From Ditylenchus dipsaci (taxonomy: Eukaryota > Nematoda > Chromadorea > Rhabditida > Anguinidae), in the NCBI GenBank assembly GCA_004194705.1, contig SADC01000156.1, positions 62,001 to 126,000 on the forward strand: a stretch of DNA of 64,000 nt, written 5' to 3'. Positions 12,301-23,889 of this stretch are shown here, piece after piece (the first letter of the stretch is position 1; each line of letters opens with the position of its first letter). The translations under genes were made by a program, and so were the position numbers. The notes beneath the pieces are model-generated. The model searched no databases. It worked only from the letters and a program-made list of their open reading frames with translations, and had not been told where the DNA came from.

Positions 12301-12511
12301 GGCCCTAGTGCGGTTGCCAAAATTTGCCTTGGTCCCCCTGTTGTTTTGAAGGTGATCATGGTAAAGGTGATTATGTTAACCATAATCACCATGATCACTA
12401 CAATCACTATATTAATATAACTATAATGAACAGGGGGACCAAGACATATTTCGCAAAAAACAACAGGGGGGACCAAGGCAAATTTTGGCAACCGCTCCTG
12501 CACTAGGACCC
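12301..12511. mobile_element. Inverted-repeat element with TTGCCTTGGTCCCCCTGTTG ends
   Basis: CTAGTGCGGTTGCCAAAATT at the left is mirrored by AATTTTGGCAACCGCTCCTG at the right. Both arms continue into GCCTTGGTCCCCCTGTTGTT. The centre is a second palindrome of GTGATTATG/CATAATCAC. Partial copies of the GGGGACCAAGGCAAATTT end occur near 28.27, 37.75 and 46.95 kb. Confidence 0.7.
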
Positions 12512-12601
12512 AAGATCGAAGACTGGAAAAATCCTTTTAACTACAACTTTATTGGAAACAATATTCATCACCACAACAACAGAAAAGTATCTAGTAATGC
12601 C

Positions 12602-13147
12602 TCACAAAATGAATCCTGAGTTTTTCTTAACAAATTCGTCTAGCTGGGCGATATATTGGGGCACTTGCACGATTCTTTCCACGGCAAAAATAACTTCAGC
12701 GCCACCGTAGTCAGCCGCATTCCACAAGCCACTCTGATTCATTCGCAAAGCTGTAGGAAGGTTGATATGTCCGTAGGTATTTCCAAACTCCAAGACAGCT
12801 GGACCGATCAAATTGCGGCGTTTTGGCGCACATTCAACCCTGAAATAAGTGAACAATAGTTACCTTGTTATTTATCAAGAAAATACCCGAAAACAACAAA
12901 GCTGCGCAATTCCCGGCACTGAGATAGGCCTGCAATCGTGTAAGAGGATCGGGAACCGTGGGTTGGCCAATAATAACGAACTGGTTCATCACAGACGGCA
13001 TTTTCTTTTTTCCAGCAAACTTGAACGCAGTGGCCCCCAGCTTAGACCCTTCATACTATGTCCAACAGTAACCCAGCGGCGAATCACTTCCGAAGCAAGA
13101 TCGCTAGTCCGACGAGCGTCATTCATCTTGATGTAGATGACAGATTT
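12602..13147 (-). CDS. Unrecognised protein, C-terminal portion
   Basis: After an acceptor at 13148 the minus strand reads KSVIYIKMNDARRTSDLASE. A change of frame near 13060 then gives GSKLGATAFKFAGKK and MPSVMNQFVIIGQPTVPDPL, and the last part is VLEFGNTYGHINLPTALRMN and GLWNAADYGGAEVIFAVERI, stopping at 12602. AATAAA for this strand lies at about 12553-12548. The two halves are joined near 12840-12864 either by a GT-AG gap of only 24 nt or by a one-base frameshift. The sequence looks conserved (Gly/Asn/Tyr motifs), but I cannot name the family. The start codon is not located. Confidence 0.6.
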
Positions 13148-13149
13148 CT

Positions 13150-14740
13150 AAATAAATTTCGTTAATTAAGCAAACATTTAAGATCCAAAGCCTTTCAGAT
13201 CACTACACTAAATGCTTAACTTGATTTGGGGTTGAAAAACAGTCTGATTGCGAATAAAGATAGACGAAAGTTGATGGTTTGAAATTATCAACTTTTGGCA
13301 ATCATAGTTGTCCAGAAACAATACAATCTCGCTGAGTACTTCAAGTGGTAATTTACAATTCATCTGAATTGAATCTTTGTGAAGTTAAAGAACAAGGAAA
13401 GTAAGGTATTTTAATTCGCTCACACCGTCTATATATTTCGCTTGTCATATCAAAGAAAGTGAGGGGTAGACTGTCAGTCAAAAACGCAGAGTCAGAGCTT
13501 ATTAGAAAAATAATGAAATACCTCATCCATTTCAGCTTGTCAAAGATTTTCTATGGCAAAGAAGCACCTGAAAAAAACAACAATTTCTCTGAGTAAAATC
13601 AATAAGAATAATTGTGATAACGAATAAATAACTGACAGCTGAAAGACAATTTTTATAGCTCCCCCCACACTCCGGCGTAACACGTAACACCAAAATTTGG
13701 ACCTTGCCATATTATTTAGTTTTATTTGTCACAGGTCCATTCTAGGCTCACACTTTTAAGGCAACTTTGTTCGGAGAACCCCAAAAAGCAATTAGAAATG
13801 CGTCAAGTACCAAAAATGGCGAGATTCGGGCCCACAATTTCATATGTTACGCGACTCGATGTTACGCGGGTCGTGACTCGCGTAACATCGAGTCGCGTAA
13901 TGCTAAATCCGATTTGTCACATGGAAATGGCCATAACTTTTTTTTATTATTTCAAAAATATTCTGTTATCATTATATTGTAGCTAAGATTCAGGGCTACA
14001 AGATGAGCTATTGATAAGTTAAATGTTGTTAAAAAATTGAGTTAAAAAAAGAAAGACTCCGCCCAAGCATCCGCAGTCGAATTCGAGTTAGGATTCTTAT
14101 GTTATTAATGTGTAAATCCCCCCTCAAATTTACATTTTTAGTGAAATATTGCAGTAAATTTTGTGGTAATCCGAATTTTATGGTCAAAAAAGACTTGGAT
14201 TGCTCAGAATTCCACCCTGGAGCGGCCAGAAGCCCTTGAAAGTTGGTTTTTTCGGGATTCACTAAAGGGGGTAAACATTTTGCAAAAATTCGATTGGGCG
14301 GATCAGAATTCCAGTCCGATCGGTTACTATAAATGTAAATTTGAGGGGGATTTACACATTTTGTGCGAAATTCAAATTTGAGGGGGTAAAAAATAAATTT
14401 GCGGGGATTTACATATTTTGAGGGTGTTTTCGATTTGAGCCATTTTTTTAAATTTCAAATGATTTTTGTCTCGAGCGGAATTTGAAATTTTACAATGATT
14501 GTGATAATCAAAGGACAGTTTCTCAAGTAAATCGACCATGCTGAACACGAATCAGGTGTCAGCAGCTCAGGTTTGCTTAGCGAAATCAGAGTTTTGTTTC
14601 AGCCTTTTGGAAAATACTTTTAAACGTTTTCTAAACACTCCAAAAGCCTTTTTTTGGCTTACTTTGAAGCATTACCGGTGTAGTTTTTCCTGCTCTGTCG
14701 AATGGTATGTACCAACAACTAAAAAATAGCGTTTGTGCCC
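13150..14740. other. No supported gene; palindromes and a repeat block
   Basis: The 5' exons of the gene at 12.6-13.1 kb may lie in 13.15-13.65 kb but none can be placed. A perfect short hairpin sits at 13.85-13.90 kb. Another inverted pair, AAATTTGAGGGGGGATTTACAC-like on the left (about 14110-14130) and GGGGGATTTACACATTTTG on the right (about 14345), frames 14.1-14.4 kb. Confidence 0.5.
13844..13905. repeat. Short near-perfect palindrome
   Basis: GTTACGCGACTCGATGTTAC is followed by its inverted copy, GTAACATCGAGTCGCGTAA, around a short GCGGGTCGTGACTCGC centre. The CpG-rich arms stand out from the AT-rich surroundings. Confidence 0.75.
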
Positions 14741-14747
14741 TTTTTTG

Positions 14748-15970
14748 GGCTAGGTGAGATTTGTCAAAAACGAAATTTGTCAAAACGAAATTTGTCGAAA
14801 ACGAAACTTGTCAGAGACAAAATTTTCGTGTAAGGTAGGGGCAAGGTGGTTTGGACAAAACCACCCTGCAATCCAAAAGTCACTTAAAACATGACTTGCA
14901 CCCATAATATTTCATTTGAATTCGCGCCAAATCTTGGCACGAATACTGTCCACAAGCGCCTCACACGCTTTCACTATTACTTTACCCTCACTTCGCCTAA
15001 ATAGCGAATACATTATTTGTTTCTGAACATTTCATCCTCTTTCATTTCCAGCTATCAAATTGGGTGTCTGGTGAGAAGTCTCGAGCTTGCACGCAGCACT
15101 TCCGCACTTCCGCATTGACGAACGATCTTCGCTTCATCGCTTTCGATTCTTGTCTCTCAGATATGCCGGTCCGCAATCAATCCTCAGGAGCCGTGGTGAG
15201 TTAGGTTTAAATTTTACTGCAACCAAGAAGCACCGTATGTACGCGGTGGCTTACAATAAGGACTACGGTCACATCCAGCCGGATCCGAAATGATCCGGAA
15301 CTATAAGTTCACGTTGAATAAGGGCAAGCCTGAAGGGCACATCCAGACTCAGGTTCCGATAGGGACTTGGGTACCTTTTCAGATCTCTGGCGTATCTCCT
15401 CTCATGAGATCCACATTCCTCTGGGTTCAAGACAAAGAGCCGCACACTGGGACAATTGAGGGGTCGGCGGACCTTAAGCGTGAATGGCCTGAAGTCGTCT
15501 CCGCTCCGCAAGAAGAAGGGAAGCAAGCGCCATCGTCCAATCCATCCAAGCTCCCAAGTGGTCAGCTCCGCAATCAGTCATTCGTTCAGTCGTTCCATCC
15601 AAGGGTCAGCTCAGCCAGTCGTCTCCAGCATCAGTCCAGTCTCCAGCCAAGTGGTCTAAGAAGCCAGTCATTCAAGAAACTCCAGTTGTCAATAGTTCGC
15701 CATGTCTATGTGATGCGCATTGTATGTGTGCATTGAATAAAACCCCCTCAACAATGTCTCTAGTGTGGCTCAACGTCTACATATTTTACTCTCGCTTGCA
15801 AAGTGTTTTACTGCGTTTTTTTACTGGATATACATATGACAAAGTATTCAAATAGTAAAAGCAAAAAAAATACTGAAACACTTTGCAAACGAGAAAAATT
15901 TGTCTTGAAAGTTTCATTTTTGACAAATTTCGCATTGACAAATTTCGTTTTTGACAAATCTCACCTAGCC
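14748..15970. mobile_element. hAT-like element with gene-like cargo, 1,223 bp
   Basis: The ends are inverted repeats: GGCTAGGTGAGATTTGTCAA at the left, with its complement at the right ending CTCACCTAGCC. Both carry extra ACGAAATTTGTC subterminal units. An 8 bp repeat CTTTTTTG flanks both ends (14740-14747 and 15971-15978). Instead of a transposase the middle holds a GC-richer stretch (15.05-15.74 kb) ending in a GAATAAA signal. A second inverted pair, CTCGCTTGCAAAGTGTTT and AAACACTTTGCAAACGAG, lies at 15791-15893. Confidence 0.75.
15060..15740 (+). pseudogene. GC-richer captured gene fragment or transcript inside the element
   Basis: Base composition and codon-like periodicity differ sharply from the flanks. 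Readable pieces in different frames include KKHRMYAVAYNKDYGHIQPD (15220-15290) and a Ser/Gln/Val-rich stretch such as KWSAPQSVIRSVVPSKGQLS (about 15560-15620). No single frame is open throughout. A poly(A) signal (GAATAAA) sits at 15735. It looks like host transcript sequence carried by the transposon; I do not recognise a parent gene. Confidence 0.4.
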
Positions 15971-15989
15971 CTTTTTTGTACATATTTTG

Positions 15990-17600
15990 GGATGAACAAC
16001 GTTTTTGTAAAAAAACACAATGGTTTCTGTAAGCCAAAAAATTTCATCCGACTTTCATAAATACCTCAGCGACATGTCATTAGAAAGCTCGTAATCTACG
16101 TTTTTTTTGCACATAAAATCAGATTAATCTATTGAAGAAATTGTCATGATCTACCCCTCTGATTTTTGGCGCTACTGTAATATACCCCCCCCCCCCAAAA
16201 AAACGCTACTGTAATAAATGCTCTTCGGCGAAAAAACAAAGATGTTCAACATGTTTTTGAATACTGTGGCCTACCGCATAAATAACTCTGGTATGCATGT
16301 TTTTCATGCATCCAGAGTCGCTTTCGAGTGATTTGTGTCTAAGGTATGTGGGTGTGCGCATCTCAACTCCAAGCCCCGAAGGGGGCGCAGGGGGCTTGAG
16401 AGTTAGAGATGCGCGCACTCACTTACCTTAGACATGATTCCGAGAAGTACTCTTGATTATAAAATGCATATAGAGTCTATTTTTGCCACGGCCCGCATTG
16501 AAAAACCTGGCAAAGCAGCAAAAAAAAAAGAAAAAAAACCTGTATTTTCCTTCCCCTCCCAATACAGCCCATAATCCTTTTTAAACTGCTTTTCTGGTCC
16601 TTTTATGGCAAAATTATTGCATAAAAATGGTCTTTAGACACTCCCAAAAAAGTCGATTTGGGGGGGGGGGGTTTATGACAGTAGCGTCGATTTTTTCATA
16701 GGCAAAAATCGTGACATTGATGGTTATAAGGGCACCGTATTCCCTAGAGTATTTTTTTTCCAATTTTCTTTCAGCATCCTGTTCCCTTGAAATTCTGCAC
16801 AAGACGCACTCATTGTAACCAACGGCCTTTAGAGTGTTAAAGACAGCACCGAAACCAAAATCAAATCAACGTGTTCAAAAACAAGTTGAAAGAATAATTC
16901 AAATGAAACTAAAGTCCGATCAAACAGAGTAAAACAATGCGCAAGATCATGCAGAAAATTTTCGCTTTTCGATTTACTTCAAAAATCGCAACCAAAAAAA
17001 AGTTATGGGTCTTTGAATGAATAATTTGGGGGGGGGGGCGTAGGGAGCTTGAGAGTTAGAAACTTAGAGATGAATCCGAGCAAGATTCATAAGATATAAA
17101 TGCAATAGAATCTTTTTGCCTATCCGTGAGAAAAACAAAAATAAAAATAAGGGTATCAAGGCACTCGTTTTTTTGGGGAAAAAGTCCAATTTTTTGTTTA
17201 AAAAAATTCCCAAAAATGTCTTTCCGCGCCCTAAAACATTTTTTAAGAATGTTTAGACCTTAAAACGTAATAATAACATGTTAATTTGCAATTTTAGAGC
17301 ACTTCATAATTGTGCACTCCAGCCTCTTATATCGAGACTTGACTGTATTTCATCTCGTAAAAAATTCTCGGAAACAGTTGCGAATAGTTGATTAAAATGC
17401 TTTTGTGTTGTTTGAAAGTGGCTTGTGTCTTTCGAACTAAAATGCGAACCACACCATCATTTAAAACATTCCTTAAACTATTATTGCAAAAAGGTCTAAG
17501 TGAATACTGCATGCATAATTTAGTAGCTTCTTTTTTATTGATTTTTTAATATAAAAATGGTATATAAAATTCACACAACTACTATGCCAATATTTTTTCT
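15990..17600. other. No supported gene; a hairpin and C/G tracts
   Basis: A hairpin at about 16339-16434 pairs CTAAGGTATGTGGGTGTGCG with CGCGCACTCACTTACCTTAG. Its loop side contains CAAGCCCCGAAGGGGG. A related fragment (GGAGCTTGAGAGTTAGAAAC) occurs at 17.05 kb. Poly-C and poly-G runs are at 16.19, 16.66 and 17.03 kb. I see no exon. Confidence 0.5.
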
Positions 17601-17721
17601 CCTGTGCAATGCACTCGAGTAAGGCCATGTCAAAACGAAAAGGCAGACGAAATGCTTTGGATGAGATGATTTGTGCTACTACTTTCCAGAATTTGCTGCC
17701 ACCCATTCCCCCCTTAATCAG

Positions 17722-19270
17722 GCTAGTCGAAGTAGGCGAGACAAGGAAAGAGGGCAGTCACAGAGCTAAGGTAACCTACAGCCTATATTTTACAATTTAA
17801 ATTAATTATACAGTCAATTGTTGCCTCTGTCCGGCCCTATCAGAGATCAGTTAGACAATCAGGGTCTTCGTATTGCCGTGGCACATATCCAATTACGTCG
17901 TTTGTTGAGCAGTACTATGTTAAAAACTGTGGTTTCTCTGCCTGCTCCACCACAGCAAAATGGATGGTCTGGCCCGTCTGAAATGTCTGCTTTCCACCCG
18001 GTCTCCTGCTCCTCATCCAACCAGGACACTGAGCTTTTAAAACAGTTGCCTTGAATGTCTTCCAGACTCTCAGCGGCTTCTTGGTCATTCTCGACTACGT
18101 GGGAAAAATAGTTATGCATTAATATTTTTAGGCTAATTTGTAGTAGTGAACTGTATAAGTTGGTTTAGGTGTATGTCAGAGACAGCTGCTGTGCATCTGG
18201 GCCTGTCCCAGGTAGACATGGTGGGTGCCTGTTTAAGCACTGTAGTTCATGTACAGACACAGAAATGGCTTATCTACTGTTAGCTATTGGTGTTAACTCG
18301 CACTTGATGGCTGTGCTTGACCCTGAGATCAGATTCACTCTTAGGTTCAAATGTGCCTCGGCAGACGCAATGCAGGCATCACTGTCGATGGTTACAAGGT
18401 TAACTAGGTTGTATTTGACTACTTTAATTTCGTACAGCATCACGATTCAGCCCATTCACTTCAATGGTCGCATAGTGGGTTATCTAGCTATTGTCTTTAG
18501 ATAATTTTCGATCTTAATAATTGGACAGATAGCCAATGATGACTGTCGGTTCATAGGTATATTTTAGTTTATACAGTCGAGTCGCGATATAACGCAACCC
18601 CGATATAACGCGACCCTACAAATGATCCCAGCAAAAGGAAGTCAGTCAAATTTTCTTTCGATATAACGCGACCCCTGATATACCGCGATCTTTTTACGGT
18701 CCCGAGGGGTCGTGTTATATCGAGACTCGACTGTATAGGTTAATTGTGCTGGATTTGTAGGGTATGGTCAACCCCTGGTGGCTTATGGTCTTAATGAAGT
18801 TAGGTTGAGCTCGAGCATGTGGATGTTCCGCACTGACCTGTCCCTAAAAATGGTGTTTGTGGACTCGAGAGTCGCTGCTTTAACAGGTTAGTTGTCACTG
18901 TGTGCACTAAAATTGGCTATGGTTGTAGGTTACAGAGCAAGCAGCCTGGTGGACAAGTCTTTGTATGAACTGGTGCATGTGGAGGATATGAGTGTACTCG
19001 CAGATGCTCACATCAACGGTAACGATGCATGGGCTGCCCCTCTCCTTCCTACATGTAATTCATTTGGATAGTTCAGTTCTGCGTCAACACCAGTCCATCA
19101 CTGCCTATTATCGTCTATTAGCCAACTGTGGGGGTTGGCTATGGTGAGAACCAAGTTAAGCATGGTAAGTGGTACTGTAGCAACCCCTAGACTGCACTAC
19201 AGTCCTCAGCCTCAAATGTTGTTAGGGTGAGCACAGCTGTAAGTGGCGTGCACCAGACTAACTTCCTCTG
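17722..19270 (+). CDS. bHLH-PAS transcription factor, single-minded/trachealess class, frameshifted
   Basis: Proteins of this class bind E-box-like sites as dimers with ARNT/Tango. The basic part ASRSRRDKE lies at 17722-17770. After a 43 nt intron, helix 2 follows: QLLPLSGPIRDQLDNQGLRI (17814 onward). PAS-A begins LSGFLVILDYVGKI (about 18070) and continues MSETAAVHLGLSQVDMVG (18174 onward), then FTLRFKC and GRRNAGITVDGYK, which are in different frames. PAS-B is at 18.79-19.2 kb: SSMWMFRTDLSLKMVFVDSR, then GYRASSLVDKSLYELVH, then TAYYRLLANCGGWLW. The PAS-A/PAS-B join VAYGLNEVRL resembles the Sim/Trh/NPAS spacing. At least three one-base frame changes interrupt it, and a small TA-flanked MITE (18574-18733) sits in an intron. 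It is either a real gene with base-call errors or a young pseudogene. The C-terminal region was not found. Confidence 0.7.
18574..18733. mobile_element. Tigger/pogo-like MITE, 160 bp
   Basis: CAGTCGAGTCGCGATATAAC at the left is mirrored by GTTATATCGAGACTCGACTG at the right, with TA on each side. The inside is filled with GATATAACGCGACC units. It lies in an intron of the bHLH-PAS gene. Confidence 0.8.
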
Positions 19271-19523
19271 TGCCTCCATTCAACAGTCACCTGTCCATAG
19301 AAAGGAGCGCCCACAGAAGTGCTGGGCGAATACTCCACACACTTTTACAAACAATAGGGGATACATAAACACACTTATTTATTATTATTTTTTAAATTTC
19401 ATTTATATTAATTCTAAATAATTGACTGGAAATAAAGTGATCTTTTAGCCCGTCTGCTTGACACTGACCAAAAAATCTGAGTGAGCCATAAAAGTTTTTT
19501 CGAGCGGGAACTTATGCTCTTGG

Positions 19524-19876
19524 ACTAAAGGGGCTCGCCAGATCAGCTGAGTAAGAAAAGTAGCTTCGGTAGCGCAGTAGATAAGCATTTGTGTTTTAGG
19601 GCCCAAAATCGTGCGCAGGTTCGATCCCACATGGTGGCACACTATTATTTTCGCTTGTTTACCGGGGTAATTCGATAGGGGTAATTCGACTTTTTTACGT
19701 CCCACTCGAATCAGAGACCCAAATTACCTCTATACATCGGTCAAACAACATAAAATAAATAGTCTGCCACCATGTCGAGCCTGCGCACGATTTTGAGCCA
19801 TAAAACGCAAATGCTTATCCACTGCGCCAACGAAGCCACTTTTTCCTACTCAGCTGATATGGGGAGCCCCTTTAAG
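19524..19876. mobile_element. Palindromic element with a tRNA-like sequence in each arm
   Basis: The arms pair over AAAGGGGCTCGCCAGATCAG at the left and CAGCTGATATGGGGAGCCCC at the right. Just inside each end is a tRNA-like stretch: GGTAGCGCAGTAGATAAGC (box A-like) and CAGGTTCGATCCCACATGG (box B-like), about 65 bp apart. The far arm has the same pair on the other strand. Right-side TTTAA may be part of a TTAA target site. Sister copies lie at 26.85-27.06 and 45.5-45.79 kb. Confidence 0.7.
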
Positions 19877-20063
19877 AATTTCATAAGTCGGCGTATTTAT
19901 GACATTTTCTTTAAAAAGTCATTTCTATTACTGAAAACCTCTTCATGAAAATTTAAAGAGTCAGTGAATTTATTCTAATTTCGATCATTTTCGTTGACGC
20001 CAATGGTATTGTTCTTTTAATAATGAATGACATTTTAACATTACTCTAGTTACTCTGGTCATT

Positions 20064-20477
20064 GGCTGTAAGTATAGTCGGGTCAACTTTTAGGGTCAAC
20101 TTTTTCTTAAATTCAAAAAATGTCAATATTTATCTTTATTTTTTTATTTTGATATTTATGACCCTCGGGCAACTTTTTAAGCTCTACACAAAAAATATAG
20201 GCAGTTATTCCGACTAATTTATAAAAAATTAGACGCAGAAAAATCGGTGAGTAAAAAAAGTTGAGGGGTCAACTGGGGTCAACTTAGGGTCAACTTTGCT
20301 AAAATTTTGTAAAGATAGATTTTGAACTTCTGTAAAGGCCATCTTGTAGAGCTCAAAAAGTTGAGGGGGGGTGAAAAATATTAGATTTGGCACTTCCCTT
20401 CAAAAATTGATATTTTGGTAATTTTGACAAAAGTTGACCCTAAAAAGTTGAGGGTCAACTCGACTATACTTACAGCC
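20064..20477. mobile_element. Inverted-repeat MITE, GGCTGTAAGTATAGTCG ends, 414 bp
   Basis: GGCTGTAAGTATAGTCGGGT is mirrored by CGACTATACTTACAGCC at the right. ATT flanks both ends. Inside are several AGGGTCAACTTT units in both orientations. No coding sequence. Confidence 0.75.
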
Positions 20478-20606
20478 ATTGGGTTGAATGAAATATAAAG
20501 AAAATTTTTATTTAGTCAAACAATTAAAATAATTAATACAAAAGATGAAGTTCAAAAAAGATTTTTTTATATGAGTTAAGTTAAAAAATTTTGGAAGAAA
20601 AATTAT

Positions 20607-23242
20607 TTAGATTTGCTCATTGGGTTTCTGAGGCTCTCCATAGTTAGACATGCCTCCGTCGGCAATTACAATGGAGCCAGTCATAAAAATGCCTCGTAAC
20701 TAGCAAAAATGCTATAATATTGCCATCTCTCTAGCTTCGCCTAAAAAATTGGGGTCTTAATTTTTTTCATATTTGACATACCAGGGCGTTTCATCGCACA
20801 TTGCGCTTCCCACGTCTCATGAAACTTAAATTCACAAGTTACAAATCGAAATTAACATTTATTCAAATTTTAGAAGGAAAAAATTGATTGCACAAAATTC
20901 TTCATAAATTTATGAAGTTTTTTTAAGTTGCAGGGGCCTGGTCTCTTACATAGTGTCCCTTCGCATATTTCCCTTAGAGCAGGGCTCCAAAACGTCCTTT
21001 ATTTAAAAATTTGTCCTTCATTTGAGACCCATACCTTTATAATTTTCAAGATTGACGTCAAAATCTTTTTTTCTTCGGTACAGTTGAACCTCGCTATAGT
21101 GGCACCCCAAAAGTTCGTACCCGCCTAGGGTCCGACGCTTTTTTAAACCCAATTTTCGAACTATTTTATCGATTCTGTTATGACAGTCTGATCGCAAATA
21201 TCGTAAGGATTCCGATTTTGCCGATCGTTTTTTGAAAAGAAAACAAAATTTGAGTTAAAAAAGTGAAACCTCGATATAGTGGCACCTGTTTTCAAAAAAG
21301 GGGTGCCACTATATCGAGGTTTCACTTTTTTAACTCAAATTTGTTTTCTTTCAAAAAAACGATCGGCAAAATCGGAATCCTTACGATATTTGCGATCAGA
21401 CTGTCATAACAGAATCGATAAAATATTTCGAAAATTGGGTTTAAAAACTGTCGGACCCTAGGAGGGAACGAACTTTTGGGGTGCCACTATAGCGAGGTTC
21501 AACTGTACTTATAAGCACTGATAAATGGCATTTTCCTTTATTAAATGAAAATATCTTTTATTTATAATTTTGAGCTTGGAGCGTTGCCTTAAACCTATTT
21601 TGTTGGTTTTCGTAAAATATTTATTATGTGGCTCTCTTCGCAGTTTATTGCACATTATCATACTCCTTGTGTGTTTTTCCTTTCATAGTAGTAGTCCGTA
21701 AAGACTGAGCGAAATAACATTTTTATGATATTCGTAGCTTAGTCAACCATGCTGCTTACCTTTGTAGCCCTTCAGAGGTCACTCCACCACGTGGCTTGAT
21801 ATTAGTGTGTATATACCTAAAATGTATAGGTTTTATAGCCAAAGATGCATTTGTTAAGCAGGATTTTTGGTTTTTTTTATTTTTGCAAAAAATTATAGTG
21901 TAAGAAAGTTTTCGTACCAGGATTAAATTGTTGATTCGAACTCCATTTCAGCAAACAAGACAGATGCATTGCGACAGTAATGGTCTAAAGCTGCTTTGGA
22001 AACGCTATAGTTAATGGCTTCTGGATGCTGAAAACATTGATGCACTTAAAAGCTATTAGTTGACTAGTCAAAACACTAAATATTTTGGAAACGCCAGTTT
22101 CAAAATATTTTAATTTTTCATTATTTTTAAAAGTTTCAATGTTTCCAATAGACTTTAAATTAAGCGGGAACACCATTGAAGTTACTGCAGACGTTAGCTG
22201 CAGACGCTGGTGCCGAATTTTCTCAAGTTTAGGAACACTACTAAATACCTTATTTCTTCTTCACCAATAAAAAAAGTAAAGTAACTGTAAATGCTAACAA
22301 AAATGATTAAGTATCATTTCCAACATTTCGTAGTAAAAGAGCTTTTCCACGCGAATTCGAAATCCAAATTTAGCCTTTTAAATTAAATGAAAACAATATA
22401 ATTACAGAATTCAAAAAATCATTTCAATTATAGTAAAATAAAAAACACTGTTTTAAAAATTACCGCTTTAACACCATCCACACTGCTGACATTCACAATA
22501 CTGCCCTTGGTTTTCGCAAGTAAGGCATAGCAAATGCAATCAACTAATGCAACTAAACCAATTTGTCATTAGACCAGCCTGTTGTTGTTATGAAAGCATG
22601 AAACCTTTTGAGATTAGTGTCCAGAATGTGTCTAAGCTTTCAATATCCCCTGTGTCCATGCCATCCTCTTCAGCACTGTTGCCAGCATTGTTCACCTGGT
22701 TTATTGTGATTCGAATACATTATTTAAAAGTAACCGATGTTTTACCAGGACGTCGATGCCACCAAACGTGTCTACAGTCTTTTGCACTAGTTCATGAAGT
22801 GTCTGTTCTTCTTTGACATCACCCAACACTTGACAAATTTTGTTTTCATCAGCAAACTCTCGCAGCTTTTGCACAGTTTCTTCCATGGCTTCCTGATTAC
22901 GGCCATGCACTGTGACCGAAGCGCCCTCTTGGCGAATCGAAAGCGACTGCTTGACCAATGCCGGAGGTAGACCTATAATAACAATGCTTTGCGCTCCTTT
23001 TCTCTCCCCTTTAAATTATTTTGCTAGTCTTTATCCAAAATGTTTGCAAGGACTTTTATTCTGTCGTTCAATTTTAAAAAACTTAAAAATTTTGAACCCT
23101 GGTAGCAAGTACTAAGCAAATACAATAAATCTACTGTAAATTGCAAATTATGACATTTATATTTGATTTTTTAAACCACATTATAAAGCTACGAAAAGTT
23201 ACCCGTAACAATAACAGTTTTCCCTTCAAAACGACGGGTCAT
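20607..23242 (-). CDS. Short-chain dehydrogenase/reductase (SDR), frameshifted
   Basis: This is an NAD(P)-dependent oxidoreductase with a Rossmann fold. Exons on the minus strand are 23242-23203 (MTRRFEGKTVIVTG), 22972-22746, 22695-22605 (VNNAGNSAEEDGMD), 22543-22464 (KTKGSIVNVSSVDGVKA), 22027 to about 21985 (HPEAINYSVSKAALDHYCRN, the YxxxK catalytic pair), about 21800-21760 (GGVTSEGLQR) and 20740-20607 (MTGSIVIADGGMSNYG, the usual C-terminal signature). The cofactor loop TSGIGQAVAF and the next strand EGASVTVHGRNQEAME are in different frames in the second exon, and the last exon needs several one-base shifts. All catalytic motifs (TG, GIG, NNAG, S, YxxxK) can be seen. Substrate cannot be told. 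It is either error-containing or a pseudogene. Confidence 0.75.
21081..21505. mobile_element. Tigger/pogo-like foldback MITE, 425 bp, in an SDR intron
   Basis: CAGTTGAACCTCGCTATAGT at the left is mirrored by ACTATAGCGAGGTTCAACTG at the right, with TA on both sides (21079-21080, 21506-21507). The arms pair for most of their length around a GTGCCACTATATCGAGG centre. No transposase. Confidence 0.88.
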
Positions 23243-23556
23243 TTATGTGATGTACTGAGAACTAAAACTATTTAATTTTTTAATAGTCATAATAACCTAG
23301 GTTCTAAAAACTAAAAATTTGATCAATATAATAACTGAAAGAAGGCGAGTTTTCAAACATTATTTAGCAGAACAAAAAACCAAAACATTTTTAGTGTGTT
23401 TACCTCATCTGCAAACGTCCAGCCAGAGAAGATGTGGTAAACAAAGACTTAATCTTTAAACTCTAAATGCAATGAATTGCAAAAACAACAAAAATATAGT
23501 TTTTAAGAAAATATATATCGTAAATTACTAACCGTTTAATTTATTTTTGTAATCTC

Positions 23557-23796
23557 TTAAAGGACCCTGTCTCTTCCTGCTCAATGGTCCGCGCCATTCA
23601 AAAAATTTTCACTGGTCATTGAACTTCTCTTCGGATTTTTCAACTTGGTTTCTAAGAAAACGAGTTTAAAATTTCAATTTTAGGTTTAGTTGTGTTAGAA
23701 ACCAAGTTGAAAAATCCGTACAGAACTTCAATGATTAGGGAAAATTTTTTGAATTGGCGCGGGACCATTGATTAGGAAGAGACAGGGTCCTTTAAA
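23557..23796. mobile_element. TTAA-flanked inverted-repeat MITE (piggyBac-like), 240 bp
   Basis: The left end TTAAAGGACCCTGTCTCTTC is mirrored by GAAGAGACAGGGTCCTTTAA, so a TTAA target site is likely. The inner arms carry GATTTTTCAACTTGGTTTCT and its complement. A diverged sister lies at 44.78-45.02 kb. Confidence 0.75.
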
Positions 23797-23889
23797 GATC
23801 AAAAAGTTTTGAGTCGGTCTTGAATTATTTTGTTAAACAAAAAACGCGCTCTATATGTGTTCGAGAGACCACGGTAAAAATTTGCATTG

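Noticed and set aside
13726..13986. Two overlapping ORFs across 13.73-13.99 kb
   Set aside because: They read through a palindrome and AT-rich flank with no conserved pattern.
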